From Pocillopora verrucosa (lineage: Eukaryota; Cnidaria; Anthozoa; Scleractinia; Pocilloporidae), in the NCBI RefSeq assembly GCF_036669915.1, contig NC_089315.1, positions 14,304,490-14,368,489 on the forward strand: a stretch of DNA of 64,000 nt, written 5' to 3'. The notes beneath the pieces were generated by a model, which saw only the letters and a program-made list of their open reading frames with translations, ran no database searches and was not told the DNA's origin. Below, piece by piece: positions 1 through 10,714 of the stretch. How positions within the stretch are numbered: the stretch's first letter is position 1; the number at the start of each line of letters is the position of its first letter. Position numbers and translations under genes: made by a program.

Positions 1-120
1 CAAGGAGACTAATATTTACACATATGTTTTTTTCAAATAACACAAGCTACCTTATGCAGTAATCCCATCCATGCCAAATTTATTACATTAATCTAAATAT
101 CTTTTTACCTCCTCCTACAG

Positions 121-1130
121 AAAAACAAGACATAACTTGCTTTGTGCATAATGTCTCACCAGTAAAAAAATCTGGACCAACAAGCTACTTTAACTGCCAC
201 CTTCAGACAAAGAAAGATCTCATTGGCAGTGTATGCTTTGCAACTGAAAAGAAGGAAACTCTTGATGCAATGGCCGCACAAAGATCACCGGTTAAAATTT
301 CAAATTTTAACATCAGCAATAAGTATGGACGAAGTGATGTAGTAATAAACAGGAACACAACCATCACTTCAACAACAGCTGATTTTCCATACAAAGCACA
401 AGATGATGTCACATCAATTGCATCCTTGTCAAAAGTAGCACCACAACAGCTAGTGTCAATAAAAGGAAAGATATCACATCTAAGTGCGACCAAAACTATA
501 GTCATCCAAGATTCTCCTGTCAAAAAACAGGAAGGCTATATAGTTGATCCATCTGGTTACATAAAAGTTATTTTCTGGGGTGAGCATGTTGACAGCATCA
601 CACCACAGTCCACCTATTTCTTCAACAACTTGAGAATGAAAGTATCTCAGAATCAAAGATACTTGAACACACCAAAACAAGATAATTTATACACCATCAA
701 GGACGCTGAACCCTTCAAACAAACATTACCTGAAGTCAGTGACATCTCAACAACAACAGAAACCATTGGAGAAATACTAGGAATAAGCAGTGTCACCAAA
801 TACAACTGTTGTTGTTCATGTTCAAAAAAAGTTACAATCAAGGGAAAAATTGCAGTCTGCGATAACTGCAAAGTAACACAAAAGGCAACCAGCTGCAGTG
901 TAAAGTGGACACTCAAGATCCATATCCAAAACTCCAAACAACCACTGCAGAAGCTTCAGCTACAGGTTTATCAAGAAGCAGTGCCAAAGTTGTTTTCAAT
1001 TTGTCACTTAATTGCAAATGAAACAACAGAAGAGGAAATCACAGAGGCTGTCTTAAACCTAGACACAGTTAAAGTATGCTTTGACACGCAAACGCGAAAA
1101 CTTGTGGACATTGAAAAAATTGCCATTTAA
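121..1130 (+). CDS. RPA1-like OB-fold single-strand-DNA-binding protein, terminal exon
   Basis: The frame is open from a splice acceptor (pyrimidine tract then CAG at 118-120) to TAA at 1128-1130, about 336 codons with no ATG near the start, so this is the last exon of a spliced gene whose beginning lies left of the window. The middle (motifs QLVSIKGK, DPSGYIKVIFWG, YFFNNLRMK) reads as an RPA70-type OB fold (DBD-B-like). The C-terminal part carries a four-cysteine zinc ribbon (CSCSKK ... CDNCK) as in RPA70 DBD-C. Such proteins bind single-stranded DNA. A decayed PIF1-type helicase and a second broken copy of the same exon follow within 4 kb. RPA-like genes beside PIF1-like helicases are typical of Helitron-type elements, so this may be transposon-borne rather than the cellular RPA1; that is inference. 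The reading frame itself is intact. Confidence 0.7.
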
Positions 1131-2530
1131 CATGTTTTGTTGCATTTTCCTTTGTAACAAACCAATCTCTAGTAACTATTTAAGTTACTAATAATTCATG
1201 CTATGAGATACAAACACTAAAACTTTTAGATATCACAAAAACTTTTATAGCACTTAATTTTTGAATTTCATATTAAACTTTCTTGAAACTATTCCATTTA
1301 CTATTATTCATGTTACTGTTAGAAAAATTAGTCTCGCTCATTTAGTATCTAAACTACATTGTAAATGAGTAGATTCTCATGTTTTAATTATTGCATTTTA
1401 CCTTGTGACTTATCGAGTTAGTATCATCCAGGGCCCAGTTGTTCAAAAGACGATTACTGCTAACCCACGATTAAAGCTTAATCAAAGATTTAATCTCTTT
1501 TGTTTAAAAAGATTTCAAAAGCTAATTATAAGCTGCACATGAAGTCAAATCGAAAAATAAAACTAAAGAGCAAGAATCCTTAAGAAAATCTCTTTTGGTT
1601 ATTAATTTAACTGGAATAAAAATTGACGCTAACCCTGGGTTTGCTTAATCGCGCTTTGAACAACCCGGCCCTGGTTACTGTTAAGATAAGAAAAATAGTT
1701 AAACAATGCTATGACACACAAACACGAAATATTTAGAAATATATATATGGAAAAAAATCTAAGTTTCATAGCATTTTGAACTTCATCACAGCTTCATGTT
1801 CCAGTTGTTGTTATAAAATTTAGTCTATCTCTTTCAGTTTTTCAAGATACTGAGTAGATTGACATGTTTTTTTACATTTTCTCTTGCAACTAACCAATCC
1901 CATGCAACTATTCAAGTTACTATTCATGTTACTATTAAAATTTTTTTGTTAAACTATGGTATGACATGCAAACACCAGAACTTTTAAACATTGCAAAAAG
2001 TTTCATAGCATTACCAACTTCATAACTTTCTTGAAACTATTCAATTTACTATTATTCATGTTACCGTTACAAAAATTAGTCTCACTCATTTAGTATCTGA
2101 ACTACATTGTAAATGAGTAGATTGACATGTTTTAATTATTGCATTTTACCTTGTGACTAATCGAGTTAGTATCATCCAGGTTACTGTTAAGTTAAGAAAA
2201 ATTGTTAAACAATGCTATGACACACAGACACGAAACGTTTAGACATGGAAAAATCTAATTTTCATAGCATTTTGAACTTCATCATAGCCTCATGTTGTTG
2301 TTATAAAATCTACTCTATCATTTTCAGTTTTTCAAGATACTGAGTAGACTAACATGTTTTGTTACATTTTCCCTTGCAACTAACCAATCCCTTGTAACTA
2401 TTCAAGTTACTATCATTCATGTTACTGTTACAAAAGTTAGTCTCCCACAATCAGTATTTAAACTACATTGTAACTAAGTAGATAAACATCTTTGGTTACA
2501 TATTTGGGTTTCACTATTAAAGTTGCTATT
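1075..2530. repeat. Degenerate ~250-bp tandem array seeded from the RPA-like gene 3' end
   Basis: A signature of the type ATGCTATGACACACAAACACGAAA occurs near 1077 (inside the RPA-like coding end), 1203, 1708, 1955 and 2212. Once the 241-bp MITE at 1431 is removed, the later spacings are about 250-265 bp, with alternating types giving a ~492-bp higher-order period (the TTTTCYYTTGYAACWAACCAATC block near 1140, 1875 and 2365). The first signature is the last coding part of the RPA-like exon, so the array seems to have grown from the gene's 3' end. No open frame was seen in it. Confidence 0.75.
1431..1672. mobile_element. MITE, about 241 bp, inserted in one tandem unit
   Basis: The left end GGGCCCAGTTGTTCAAAAG (1431-1449) is inverted at the right end as CTTTGAACAACCCGGCCC (1654-1671), and the inner sequence also shows CTAACCC near both ends. 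The paralogous unit at 2171-2186 reads ATCATCCAGGTTACTG, which is the empty site. This fixes the insertion limits to within one or two bases. The target duplication is not clean (CAGG on the left, CTGG on the right). No coding capacity, so it is non-autonomous; superfamily not assigned. Confidence 0.85.
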
Positions 2531-2689
2531 GTTCATGTTGCTCTTTAAATACTTCGTCTTTCTCACTTAATCTCTCAACTAATTTCCTCCTCTGTTTTTG
2601 TATGATTTTAGCTAAATTCATTGAACTTCTAACGCACTTATTAATCTTTGATTACTACTAGTTTTAGCTTATCTCATGTTTAACACTGT

Positions 2690-3560
2690 TGTAAAACTAA
2701 CATTAAACCATAGAGTAAAAGGATCAAATCCACAACAATCTAGATTCAGGGATTTACTAAACCAATTACATACAGGGGATTACACTCAAAATGACTGGCG
2801 ATTTCTCTTAACTAGACACCATCAACAATAGACAACATCACTGCATTTAAAGATACTGTAAGACTTTACTATAGCAATGATGAAGTTGCAAATACAACTT
2901 TGAAAAGCTTTCTGTACTGCAGCAACCAATAGCAAGGATTAATGCTCAACATTCGACTGCAGTAGCTAAAAAGGCCAGTGCTGATGAAATGTCAGGACTA
3001 GAACCTGTTGTTTTCCTTGCAAAAGGGGCACATGTCATGCTCACTTTGAATCTGTGGATATATGTTGTTCTATGTAATGGTGCAACTGGCACTGTTGTAG
3101 AATTTATATATGCTATCCATCAACAACCCCCTGACTTGCCTATTGCTGTTATTGTCATGTTTGATGACTATACAGGCCCATCAATTAGTAACAACATAGA
3201 ACAATGTGTACCCATATGTTCAATAGCAATAATGTCTGACACATTGGGTACTGTAAATGAAAGACAACAAACTCCTTTAAAACTTGCCTGGGCAATAACA
3301 ATTTAAAAAAAGTCAGGGATTGACCCTGACAAATGCATGGCTAGACACTGGTAAAAATGAGAGAACTCCAGGAATTTTTTATTTTGCAATTAGTAGAGTG
3401 AAGACACTCTCATCCTGAATCATCGAACCAATGACTTTTGAGAGATTAACAAGCCTGAAAAAGTCACCTGGTTTCCAGCATAGACTACAAGAAGAAAGTA
3501 GACTTGATAAACTTGCTGCCTTGTTGGTTGAAAATCAACCAGACAGCTATTCAACTTAAT
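2690..3560 (+). pseudogene. PIF1-like helicase C-terminal fragment, decayed
   Basis: Pieced together over several frames, the stretch reads as the C-terminal part of a PIF1/Helitron-type superfamily 1B helicase: NDWRFLLTR, then FKDTVRLYYSNDEVAN, then QQPIARINA, then a clean 105-codon block (2989-3306) with GAHVMLTLNLW and CNGATGTVVEFIYA, then PLKLAWAITI. At the expected HKSQG motif there is a stop (TAA 3304-3306) and the frame decays, although EPMTFERL-like and LVENQPDSYST traces continue to about 3560. At least one frameshift lies near 2930. The Walker A and B part is absent. It probably comes from the same element as the RPA-like exons on either side. It cannot make a working helicase. Confidence 0.75.
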
Positions 3561-4085
3561 TCATGTATGAAAACATAAACTAACTGTAAAGCACTGTGTT
3601 ATGACTTGCTTAGTAAACCATTTTTTATGAATGAATTATTCTATTTCCTGTTTTAAAAAAATCAGTAAAAACTATACCAATTTAAACAAAGTAAAGTAAA
3701 TTAGTAATTTAGTTCATCATTTGAAACACTATTGTTACAAATTGATTAAATTCTTTTATTTCCTTGTGAGTAATTAAATTTTATTTTAACTTTTTAGATA
3801 AAAAAAAACAACAAATGGAGCAAGGTAAGCAAATTCTAATAATAGTAGTAATAATATTTTCTTTCATTTCTTTTGTGTTCCCAAGTAAGTAAGGACTGTC
3901 TGTCTCCCTGTCTGTCTGCCCACTTGTCTCCCTATCTAAACAATAATAACTATTCACTAGCAAAGAATATTCACAAAAACAAACAATTTTTATTCAAATG
4001 AATCGTCACAAATTATTGGTTCTCATCCTCACCCAAAATATACCTTTTGTCCTTTTCACATATTCTACCACCCCAATTGTACCAG
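3561..4085. other. Non-coding gap between helicase relic and second RPA-like copy
   Basis: AT-rich, with a short CTGTCTG-type run near 3895-3920. No gene-like frame was seen. Its right edge is a polypyrimidine tract plus CAG that matches the acceptor of the second RPA-like exon. Confidence 0.5.
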
Positions 4086-5067
4086 AAGAAATAATATGCC
4101 ACATACAAGTCATGGTCTATCACAAGTAAAGAATACCAGCAACTCTGAAAAAAAGTACTTCAACTGCACACTGCAATGTAAAGAGGTATTCACTGTGCTG
4201 TTTGTTTCTCACAACAGAAACACCCTGAAGTTACAACATTCGGAAAAACAAAATGTGCGGTTCAAATTTTTAAATTTTACACCCTCTGCAAGTGATGACA
4301 TAATATTGAATCACCAAAGCAAGATAATTCCAAATGATCAATCTGCAGGATTCAACTACTCTGAGGATCTGATACCCAGTAGGGTGGTAAGCAGCAATTC
4401 TGCACTGAATAACGTTGCCTCTGAGCAACTCATCAGCATCAAAGCACAGGTGGTGAACATTGCAGCAACAAAAGCAGTCAATACACAATATCAAGGAACA
4501 TTAAAAAAGCAAGAAGTTTTAATAAGAATAATAATACATTTTTAAAAACCCCGAGGTTTAACCAAAAAATAAAAATGAAAGATACTTGAATACCGCCAAA
4601 GATGTGTGTCATTTCAGGCCAACGAAACTTCACTATTTACTCAGCCATTAATAGATGTAAATGCAGAGTTGGTAAGCATGGTATCATCAACAATTAATGG
4701 GAAGATTATAGGATTCCTTCAAATAAACAACTCAATTGGCTGCATATCGTGCAGGAAAAAAGTTGTTCCAAACAAAGACAGTGAAGACCTTGGACAATAC
4801 AAAGATTGTAAACTAACTCAAATCATTTTATCTTGTGGAACACAGTGGTATATGCGCATACTGGTACAATCCTCCACAAATCCAAGGGAACAGCACAGAC
4901 TAACTCTTTACCACCAACAAATTCAAGAACTTATAACTCACATGAAGTTGGATTTGAACTTGAACAGTGTCAGTAAAACAGACATGACACTTGCAATATT
5001 GAAAGCAAGCAAAGCCATGAACATAACTTACAACTCGCATTCAAACAAAGTGCAAACAATTAGTTAA
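4086..5067 (+). pseudogene. Second RPA1-like exon copy, broken
   Basis: A paralogue of the exon at 121-1130, starting at an equivalent acceptor (CAG at 4083-4085). A frameshift near 4095 is needed to join the start to the frame of 4096-4545 (motifs KKYFNCTLQ, SEQLISIKAQVV). The core of the OB fold (the DPSGYIKVIFWG region and its strands) is missing, replaced around 4515-4575 by about 60 bp of AT-rich sequence with stops. The second half resumes as RYLNTAKD, then the frame 4606-5067 with the C-terminal domain, whose zinc ribbon keeps the first cysteine pair (CISCRKK) but has lost a cysteine of the second (YKDCK). Some of the missing part could be an intron, but no good GT/AG pair was seen there. 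Confidence 0.65.
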
Positions 5068-5146
5068 TTAGCATGACTATACTTGACATTCTTCAGCCAT
5101 GAGATGATATGATGGTTGAATTTACATTATAGGACAAACATAAATA

Positions 5147-5236
5147 ATTAATGAAAAGATAATAGGATTCCTTCAAATAAACAACTCAATTGGCTGCATA
5201 TCATGCAGGAAAAAAGTTTTTCCAAACAAAGACAAC
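5147..5236 (+). repeat. Duplicated 90-bp fragment of the RPA-like zinc-ribbon region
   Basis: This nearly repeats 4694-4783 (shared runs such as GGATTCCTTCAAATAAAC and GGCTGCATATC), which codes the first cysteine pair in the copy above. It lies about 450 bp downstream with only a few substitutions, so it is a recent local segmental duplication with no separate coding role. Confidence 0.8.
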
Positions 5237-5502
5237 CAACTCATTCAATCTTAGTTATGTAGCATAACTATACTTGACATTATTAATTTTTTTAAGCCAT
5301 GAAATGTAATAATAGTTGTATTTTCCCAATACAATGTTAACCATAACTTTGTTACTGTTTCATTAAAAATTTTGCTTTAACCTACAATCAGTTATTACCC
5401 AAGTATATTAAACTTCTGTATAATTATGTAAATTACTATGCTAAAACCCAGACTATTTTGAGCCATTTTCACTTATCATATTTAAGTTGTAGTAACAATC
5501 AC

Positions 5503-5660
5503 AGTTACAGTTTAAGATACCAATATACCGTTGCCGTTTTACAGTTATAGTTTAAGATACAAATATACCGTTGCTGTTTTACAGTTATAGTTTAAGATAC
5601 CATAATACCGTTGCTGTTTTACAGTTATAGTTTAAGACACAAATATACCGTTGCTGTTTC
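5503..5660. repeat. 40-bp tandem repeat, about 4 copies
   Basis: ACAGTTATAGTTTAAGATAC starts at 5541, 5581 and 5621, with a degenerate copy before them. Each is followed by AWATACCGTTGCTGTTTT, giving an exact 40-bp period. The repeat explains the short open frame through this stretch, which is not a gene. Confidence 0.85.
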
Positions 5661-6268
5661 GTGGCAACTTTCCCTTAACATTAAATTAATTACAACACTG
5701 ATCTATTATGCTATTTTTGTAAATTCAACAAAATGTCACTCTACAATTTTAGGACTAAATTGTGTTACAAATAATTTCCCCTTTCCTTCTATATTTTCTT
5801 GCATGTTTCTTTTCACTATAAAAAAGTTGAAAGACCCTTTCACACCCAATCCCCAACACCGTCCTTGTCCAATCGAACGCACTCTATAATCTCTGATTGC
5901 TACTAGTTTAGTAAACGAAAAAAATGCGCTTTCCTTGAATGAAACGTTCTTTATTTGGATTTACGCGTGAGGCATTGTGGCAGCTATACGGCAAATTAGG
6001 GCTAATTTGTCGAAATAAACATAAAACTAACACTCACCTTAGCTGTAGACCCCACATCTACACAAAAACAACATCTTCTGAAAACATTTGCGCTAGATAT
6101 CCATCTTCGCCTCCTCAAAAGCGCTCACGCTCTCTGTTCTAGACTTCGAATACGCCATGCGGTAACAGCCGCCATTTTTTAAAGTCTTGAAAGTCTGCTG
6201 GGGGTCTCGAACCAAGATAAAACCCAGGCCCTAAACTACTTGAGTTTGCAAGCTGCCAAAAGCCCACA
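5661..6268. other. Non-coding, left flank of the TIR transposon
   Basis: Short frames only, none with recognisable content. The transposon's left inverted repeat begins at the right edge. Confidence 0.4.
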
Positions 6269-8079
6269 ATACGGTGCCCATTAGGGGCATTCTATCTCAT
6301 TCTTTTTTTGTCAAATAGCGATTCCCCAATTTGAACTGGCGATGATTGATTCGATGCCACTCACTTTCTCCTATGTTTGCGAGAAATTTATAATTCAGTA
6401 AAACATAACCAAATGGCGGAAAATCGTAAAACCTAGTGCCGGCAGTCTAACTTTTGTAAAGAAAGAAAAGATTACGTGCGTGCATCTCAACAGGATATTT
6501 TTCAACGCGAATTTGCGCTAGAAACTTTATTCAAAATTGGCCGGCGACGCACCTATCTAAGTTTTTAAAGAAAGTATCGCCAGACTTCTTGATATACTGT
6601 CAGAATGATGAAGTGGTTTCTTCCCCTATAAAAGCCACTTTTACAGACAAAGAGGGTACGTGAAGACTACTGTGGGGGCCTAACTCAGGATATGTTCTGG
6701 ATCCACATTTTGGGAGCTTTCCTTTGATAGGCACTTTAATGGGGAAGAAATGAAGTTGCCTTTTACCCCCCATCAAATCTGCATGGGACTAGAAGTGTCT
6801 TTGAGGTAATTTGCAGAATCTTTCCACACGGTTTCATCACCACAAGTGCCATCACGGTACGCTTTTGCCAGTCGAGCGTTATGGGCGTATTCCTAGGCTC
6901 CAAGAGTGTTCCTGGACGCGTCCTTTGGCTGAAAACTGAAAAGGAGAGCATCACAGATAGGGGGATATCTTGTTTTAGCAAGATTTGAAATGAGGATTGT
7001 CCCTGTTTGGGGGAAGGCTTAAAAAAATATACTGATTAAGCAAGCTTAGCCGATTCATTTTCGTTCTGAGACCCCTGTGTATCTTACAATGGATAGTAGA
7101 TGGGGTCTCTAAGAATCATGTGGATGAACTTTGGTCTCAGTTAAATTCATGAGCCGAGTGTTTTACAGAGTCTCGGCACTGTAAAGTGCACTGTAAGTTT
7201 TTTAAGCTAGCCAGAAAAGGAACAAGGGATAAATACCGCATGCTCGTTCATATTTTGATAAATTTAGTTTTATTAGTGTTCTATCATGGAACATAATATC
7301 AACAAGTGGCTCCACAGTTCTTGGTGGAAGCACGGTCAAAACAGTTCTTTTATGTATAAGTTTACTACACTGAAACACTGAAATGCAAGCTTTTTCAAGT
7401 TAGCGGGAAACCAGACTTTTCAAGTTAAACGTTATGAAGCAGCTAAGGATTTTTTTACGGTTTAGTCGTTGCTAAAGTAATCCACTTGACCTTAATTATC
7501 TAACTCACGGAAAAAAACAAGGGAAAGGAAGTAAGCTCCAGAATATTATTCTTGAAATTTAAATCCGACTCGTTAATTAAAATTGCGAAAAGATACATAT
7601 ATTTCGCATCTTTAGCAATTACTGTTTTATGTTTCGGCTTAAACGTCGTTTTTAGGTGTTGTTCTGAAATGTGCTACTCCTTCTAGAAGACCGTGGCACG
7701 CAAGATTGTTTCTCCATCTTTAGAGCAACATTGTAAGGGTTTACTTACATAATGCACATGTTGTTAGTATGCATATGTAGTGGTACATGATGCGCAGGTT
7801 AACTACACCTCTTTTTCAAGCCATGAGACTGAATGCTTACGCTAAGTAGGGAGAAAGTGCTTCTTTCTACCAGGGAGAGTACTATTTCGTTTTGTTTTGT
7901 GACAACTTCCATGATTCGCCATAAAGTTTCTTATTGTTATTTGTTACGGCTTGGTTATTTATTAGATGTTTTCAATATGATAGACAAGATCTATATGTAA
8001 TCTCAGTGCCTCTTCTGCGTCATCTGGCATCGTCAGATTCTCTTCATCCATGATGAGGTGAGCCAACTTCACGAACCCT

Positions 8080-9168
8080 CTAGAGGCCGGCTGTTCCGAG
8101 TTGATCACAGCATACCTCTTTAGCTAAATCGATTTCATCGCTTGGCACTGGAGTAGAGTAATCCATGGCTTCTTTTAGTTCAGGAACTTCGGGGCGACCT
8201 GCTGGGGAGTCGGAATTTCTACATGGCCTAATCCTATGAAGCTTCCATTGTTCTGTCACGTGTTTGAGCTCGTCTTGGATTAAGTGCATGAAATAGAATT
8301 TCAGGCATTCTACATGAATTGGATTACTGTCGCAATAAATGCCCGCGTCCCGAATATCCTTGGAGAATTTGATTTACCAATCAGACTCAGTTTTACGAAG
8401 AAAAGACGACCAAGCTTCAATCCTTTGATTGGAAACTGAACGTCCATACATAAAGCTCGTATCGCCCGAGAAGGAATCAATGCCATTCCTTCTGAGAAAG
8501 CATTCAATTATAGCAACTTTGCAGTTCTCTGTACCTTCATCGGCGTGGACAATCCTCGGAACACCACTCACTTGTTTTATACGGTCACAATAGTACTCCG
8601 CTATGACGCTGGGATCATTGTTGGTGACACTGGCTTCAAGCCACAAAATGCGGCGACTGTATTCATCTATCGCACCATGAATACAAAAACCGAAGGGTTT
8701 TAGCTTATCACAACCATCTATATGCCAGATCTAATTTGGTCCTTTGGCATAGTACTTCCTACGTTTCAGACGCCTTCTGGATCTTCTTTCAACACCCTCT
8801 GGATCTGCGGTTTTAAGAATAAGGCGCACAATTTCCTTGTCAACAACAAGGCCATAATCATTTCTGAGTCTGTGGTACATTAATCTATAGCTAATGGAAC
8901 TCCCACTTCCACAAAGTTCCCTTTTAACTGCACTTACAATCTCATGTGGGTTGCTGTAATTTCGTCTTCGAAATAGACCTTGATTTCTCAGTATTCTTTT
9001 TAACTGAAGAAGGTTCAAACGTATTCCATGGCTCAAAGTCAAGAATGACAAAATTTCAACACGATTGAATCCAAGGTCAAAGTAGGTTGAAATGAGCCCA
9101 TCTCTCTGACTAATATTATGTTGAACCATTGGAATATACGAGTGTAAAACAGCTTTGCAAGAAGACAA
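8080..9168 (-). pseudogene. Integrase-core (rve/DDE) transposase with two nonsense codons
   Basis: One reading frame on the minus strand codes about 362 residues, interrupted by exactly two stops: TAG just before IWHIDGCDKLKPFG (about 8728-8730) and TAA after TESDW (8371-8373). An N-terminal helix-turn-helix-like part (ILSFLTLSHG ... LKRILRNQGLFRRR) and a basic linker (RRSRRRLKRRKYYAKGPN) precede the catalytic core. The DDE triad is visible as HIDG, HADEGTEN and SNQRIEAW. The C-terminal part (NPIHVECLKFYFMHLIQDEL, then HRIRP) ends at 8080. This order matches the eukaryotic integrase-core family found in cnidarian and fish genomes. The enzyme would cut and join transposon ends. Both stops lie in conserved blocks, so this copy is dead, but the frame is otherwise uninterrupted, suggesting recent inactivation. 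No ATG precedes the first codon. Confidence 0.8.
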
Positions 9169-9255
9169 ACAAAAAAGCTACTGCTTACATGGATATGGTG
9201 GAAGCCATATTGGGCGTAAGGAGTCGGCAGTTTCTTTGGACAGTGGTACAATCGC

Positions 9256-9630
9256 CGGTTCAAAGAATCACCAGTTCAAAAGTGGCGATCGCCAATTCAA
9301 AGTGGCGATCGCGACTTCAAAGTGGCGATCGCTACTTCAAAGTGGCGATCGCTACTTCAAAGTGGCGATCGCTACTTCAAAGTGGCGATCGCTGGTTCAA
9401 AGTAGCGAATCTCCAGTTCAAAGTGGCGATCGCCAATTTAAAGTGGCGAATCGTCAGCTCAAAGTGGCGATCGCGACTTCATAGTGGTCATCGCTAGTTC
9501 GATTCAAAGAAGCGAATCGCGAGTTCAAAGTGGCGATCGCCAGTTCAAAGTAGCGAATCGCCAGTTCAAAGTGGCGATCGCCTGTTCAAAGCGGCGATTG
9601 CCAGTTCAAAGTGGCGAACCGCCAGTTTAT
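9256..9630. repeat. 20-bp minisatellite built on GCGATCGC
   Basis: About 18 units of TTCAAAGTGGCGATCGCNAN follow each other with a 20-bp period, just inside the right TIR of the transposon. The centre of each unit is the perfect palindrome GCGATCGC; a few units are altered (GCGAATCG). Because 60 bp is a multiple of three, two long frames run through it with a 20-residue period. They are by-products of the repeat, not genes. Confidence 0.9.
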
Positions 9631-9673
9631 AAAAAAGAATGATATAGCATGGCCCTTAATGGGCACCGTAGAT

Positions 9674-10014
9674 GCCGATCTCTCGACACATCAAAAGAGT
9701 AAGTAATGGTTATACTGTAGAGATGTTCTTTCATTCTTTCGACAAATGTTTGCGGGGACACAAAGAAGAAATCTTACTTCTGCTATTTGCAGAAGCTTCT
9801 GGATATTTATGTATGAACAGAATTTAACATGACATCCTTAGCTGTTAGCGTTTTCTTCTCTTTAAATCTTTTAGCAATTCTGTGCATAAGAATATGTGTC
9901 TGGCCCCATCAAGCATCCGGAGAAGGAGCCTCTCACCACCAAGGCCAACTTCCAAGTTATAGCAAAAGAAAGGTTTTTCTCTATACATGTTACCGGTGGA
10001 AAATCCTGTTTTAA
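9674..10014 (+). pseudogene. Class A GPCR relic (ECL2 to ICL3), cut by the transposon
   Basis: The DNA aligns collinearly with the relic at 10878-11160 (for example CTCGACACAT and GAGAACGGGGACA-like blocks, then GGCGTTTTCTTC / AGCGTTTTCTTC). The translation keeps TM5-like VFFSLNLLAILCIRI and an ICL3 trace with GEGA, matching the VPGEGA loop of the intact receptors. It stops soon after, and nothing equivalent to TM1-TM4 is found left of the transposon. Non-functional. Confidence 0.65.
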
Positions 10015-10714
10015 ATTATGTATTATTTACAATAACAACTCAGCCAGGTACATTGTACGAAAAAAAAGGTCGGAAAAAGTCTATTAGCTTGACTAACTGT
10101 GATTTTTTTCAGTTGCATGCATGAACCTTATTAGTACCTTATTTTTTCATGTCAGTATACCCTTCATCTCAAACAGAAAAAGTAATTCCTACACTGTGGA
10201 CATGATCACTCGTTCTTTCAAGTTATTATGTCAAAAATCCTTTCTTCTCGGATGAAGTTTTTCGACATCCCACTAAGGCAGGAAAGGTTCATCAAAATTT
10301 TTTTGGTTTGTTCTGGTTTTTTTATTTTCGTTGTGGTCTGCATATCGCTAAAATAAGGTTTTTAGAAGATCAACAAAGACGAGGAATGACTCATTACGTC
10401 ACAGTAAGAAGGAAGAAATCACAAAAATAAAACATCAGATCTAAAAAGCATTACTAACTTGGGATGTAAAGTCAAAACCGTTAGAGTGTGGCTAAGGTGG
10501 TTATTTTGGTACCGCTTTTTGTGAAACAACTTAATTATAGGTATAGAGTGAAGAGGTGGAAATGTAAATACTTGTACGGCGTCTTCTTCGGATGCATTTA
10601 TTCACATGAGAGAAATGAAAGACAAACAAATGTCAGGATATATATCAAAATACCATATGCTACTTTTCTACCGAGTCAATTCTGAATACGATACGACCTT
10701 TGCGTTTATATTTT

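Larger units (their letters stand above)
6269..9673. mobile_element. 3.4-kb TIR DNA transposon with a DDE integrase (IS3EU-like)
   Basis: The left end (from 6270, TACGGTGCCCATTAGGGGC, then TCATTCTTTTTTT) is inverted at the right end (9635-9673, AAAAAAGAATGA ... GCCCTTAATGGGCACCGTA), giving imperfect terminal inverted repeats of about 40 bp. Inside are a broken minus-strand transposase of the integrase-core type (8080-9168) and a 20-bp GCGATCGC minisatellite next to the right end. Sequence immediately right of the TIR (from GATGCCGAT) aligns with the receptor relic at 10878, so the right border falls where homology to host sequence begins. No matching target duplication was seen, and the left flank does not align to the same receptor. 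The segment 6310-8080 has no gene-like frame. The IS3EU superfamily label is from memory and tentative. Confidence 0.7.

Noticed and set aside
3894-3923. CTGTCTG run as a structured element
   Set aside because: Short simple-sequence run only.
9129-9497. Two plus-strand frames with 20-residue periodicity
   Set aside because: Produced by the 20-bp minisatellite.
9256-9630. GCGATCGC repeats as a sign of cyanobacterial DNA (HIP1)
   Set aside because: They form a tandem minisatellite inside a eukaryotic TIR transposon, not dispersed single palindromes, and the surroundings are AT-rich with introns.
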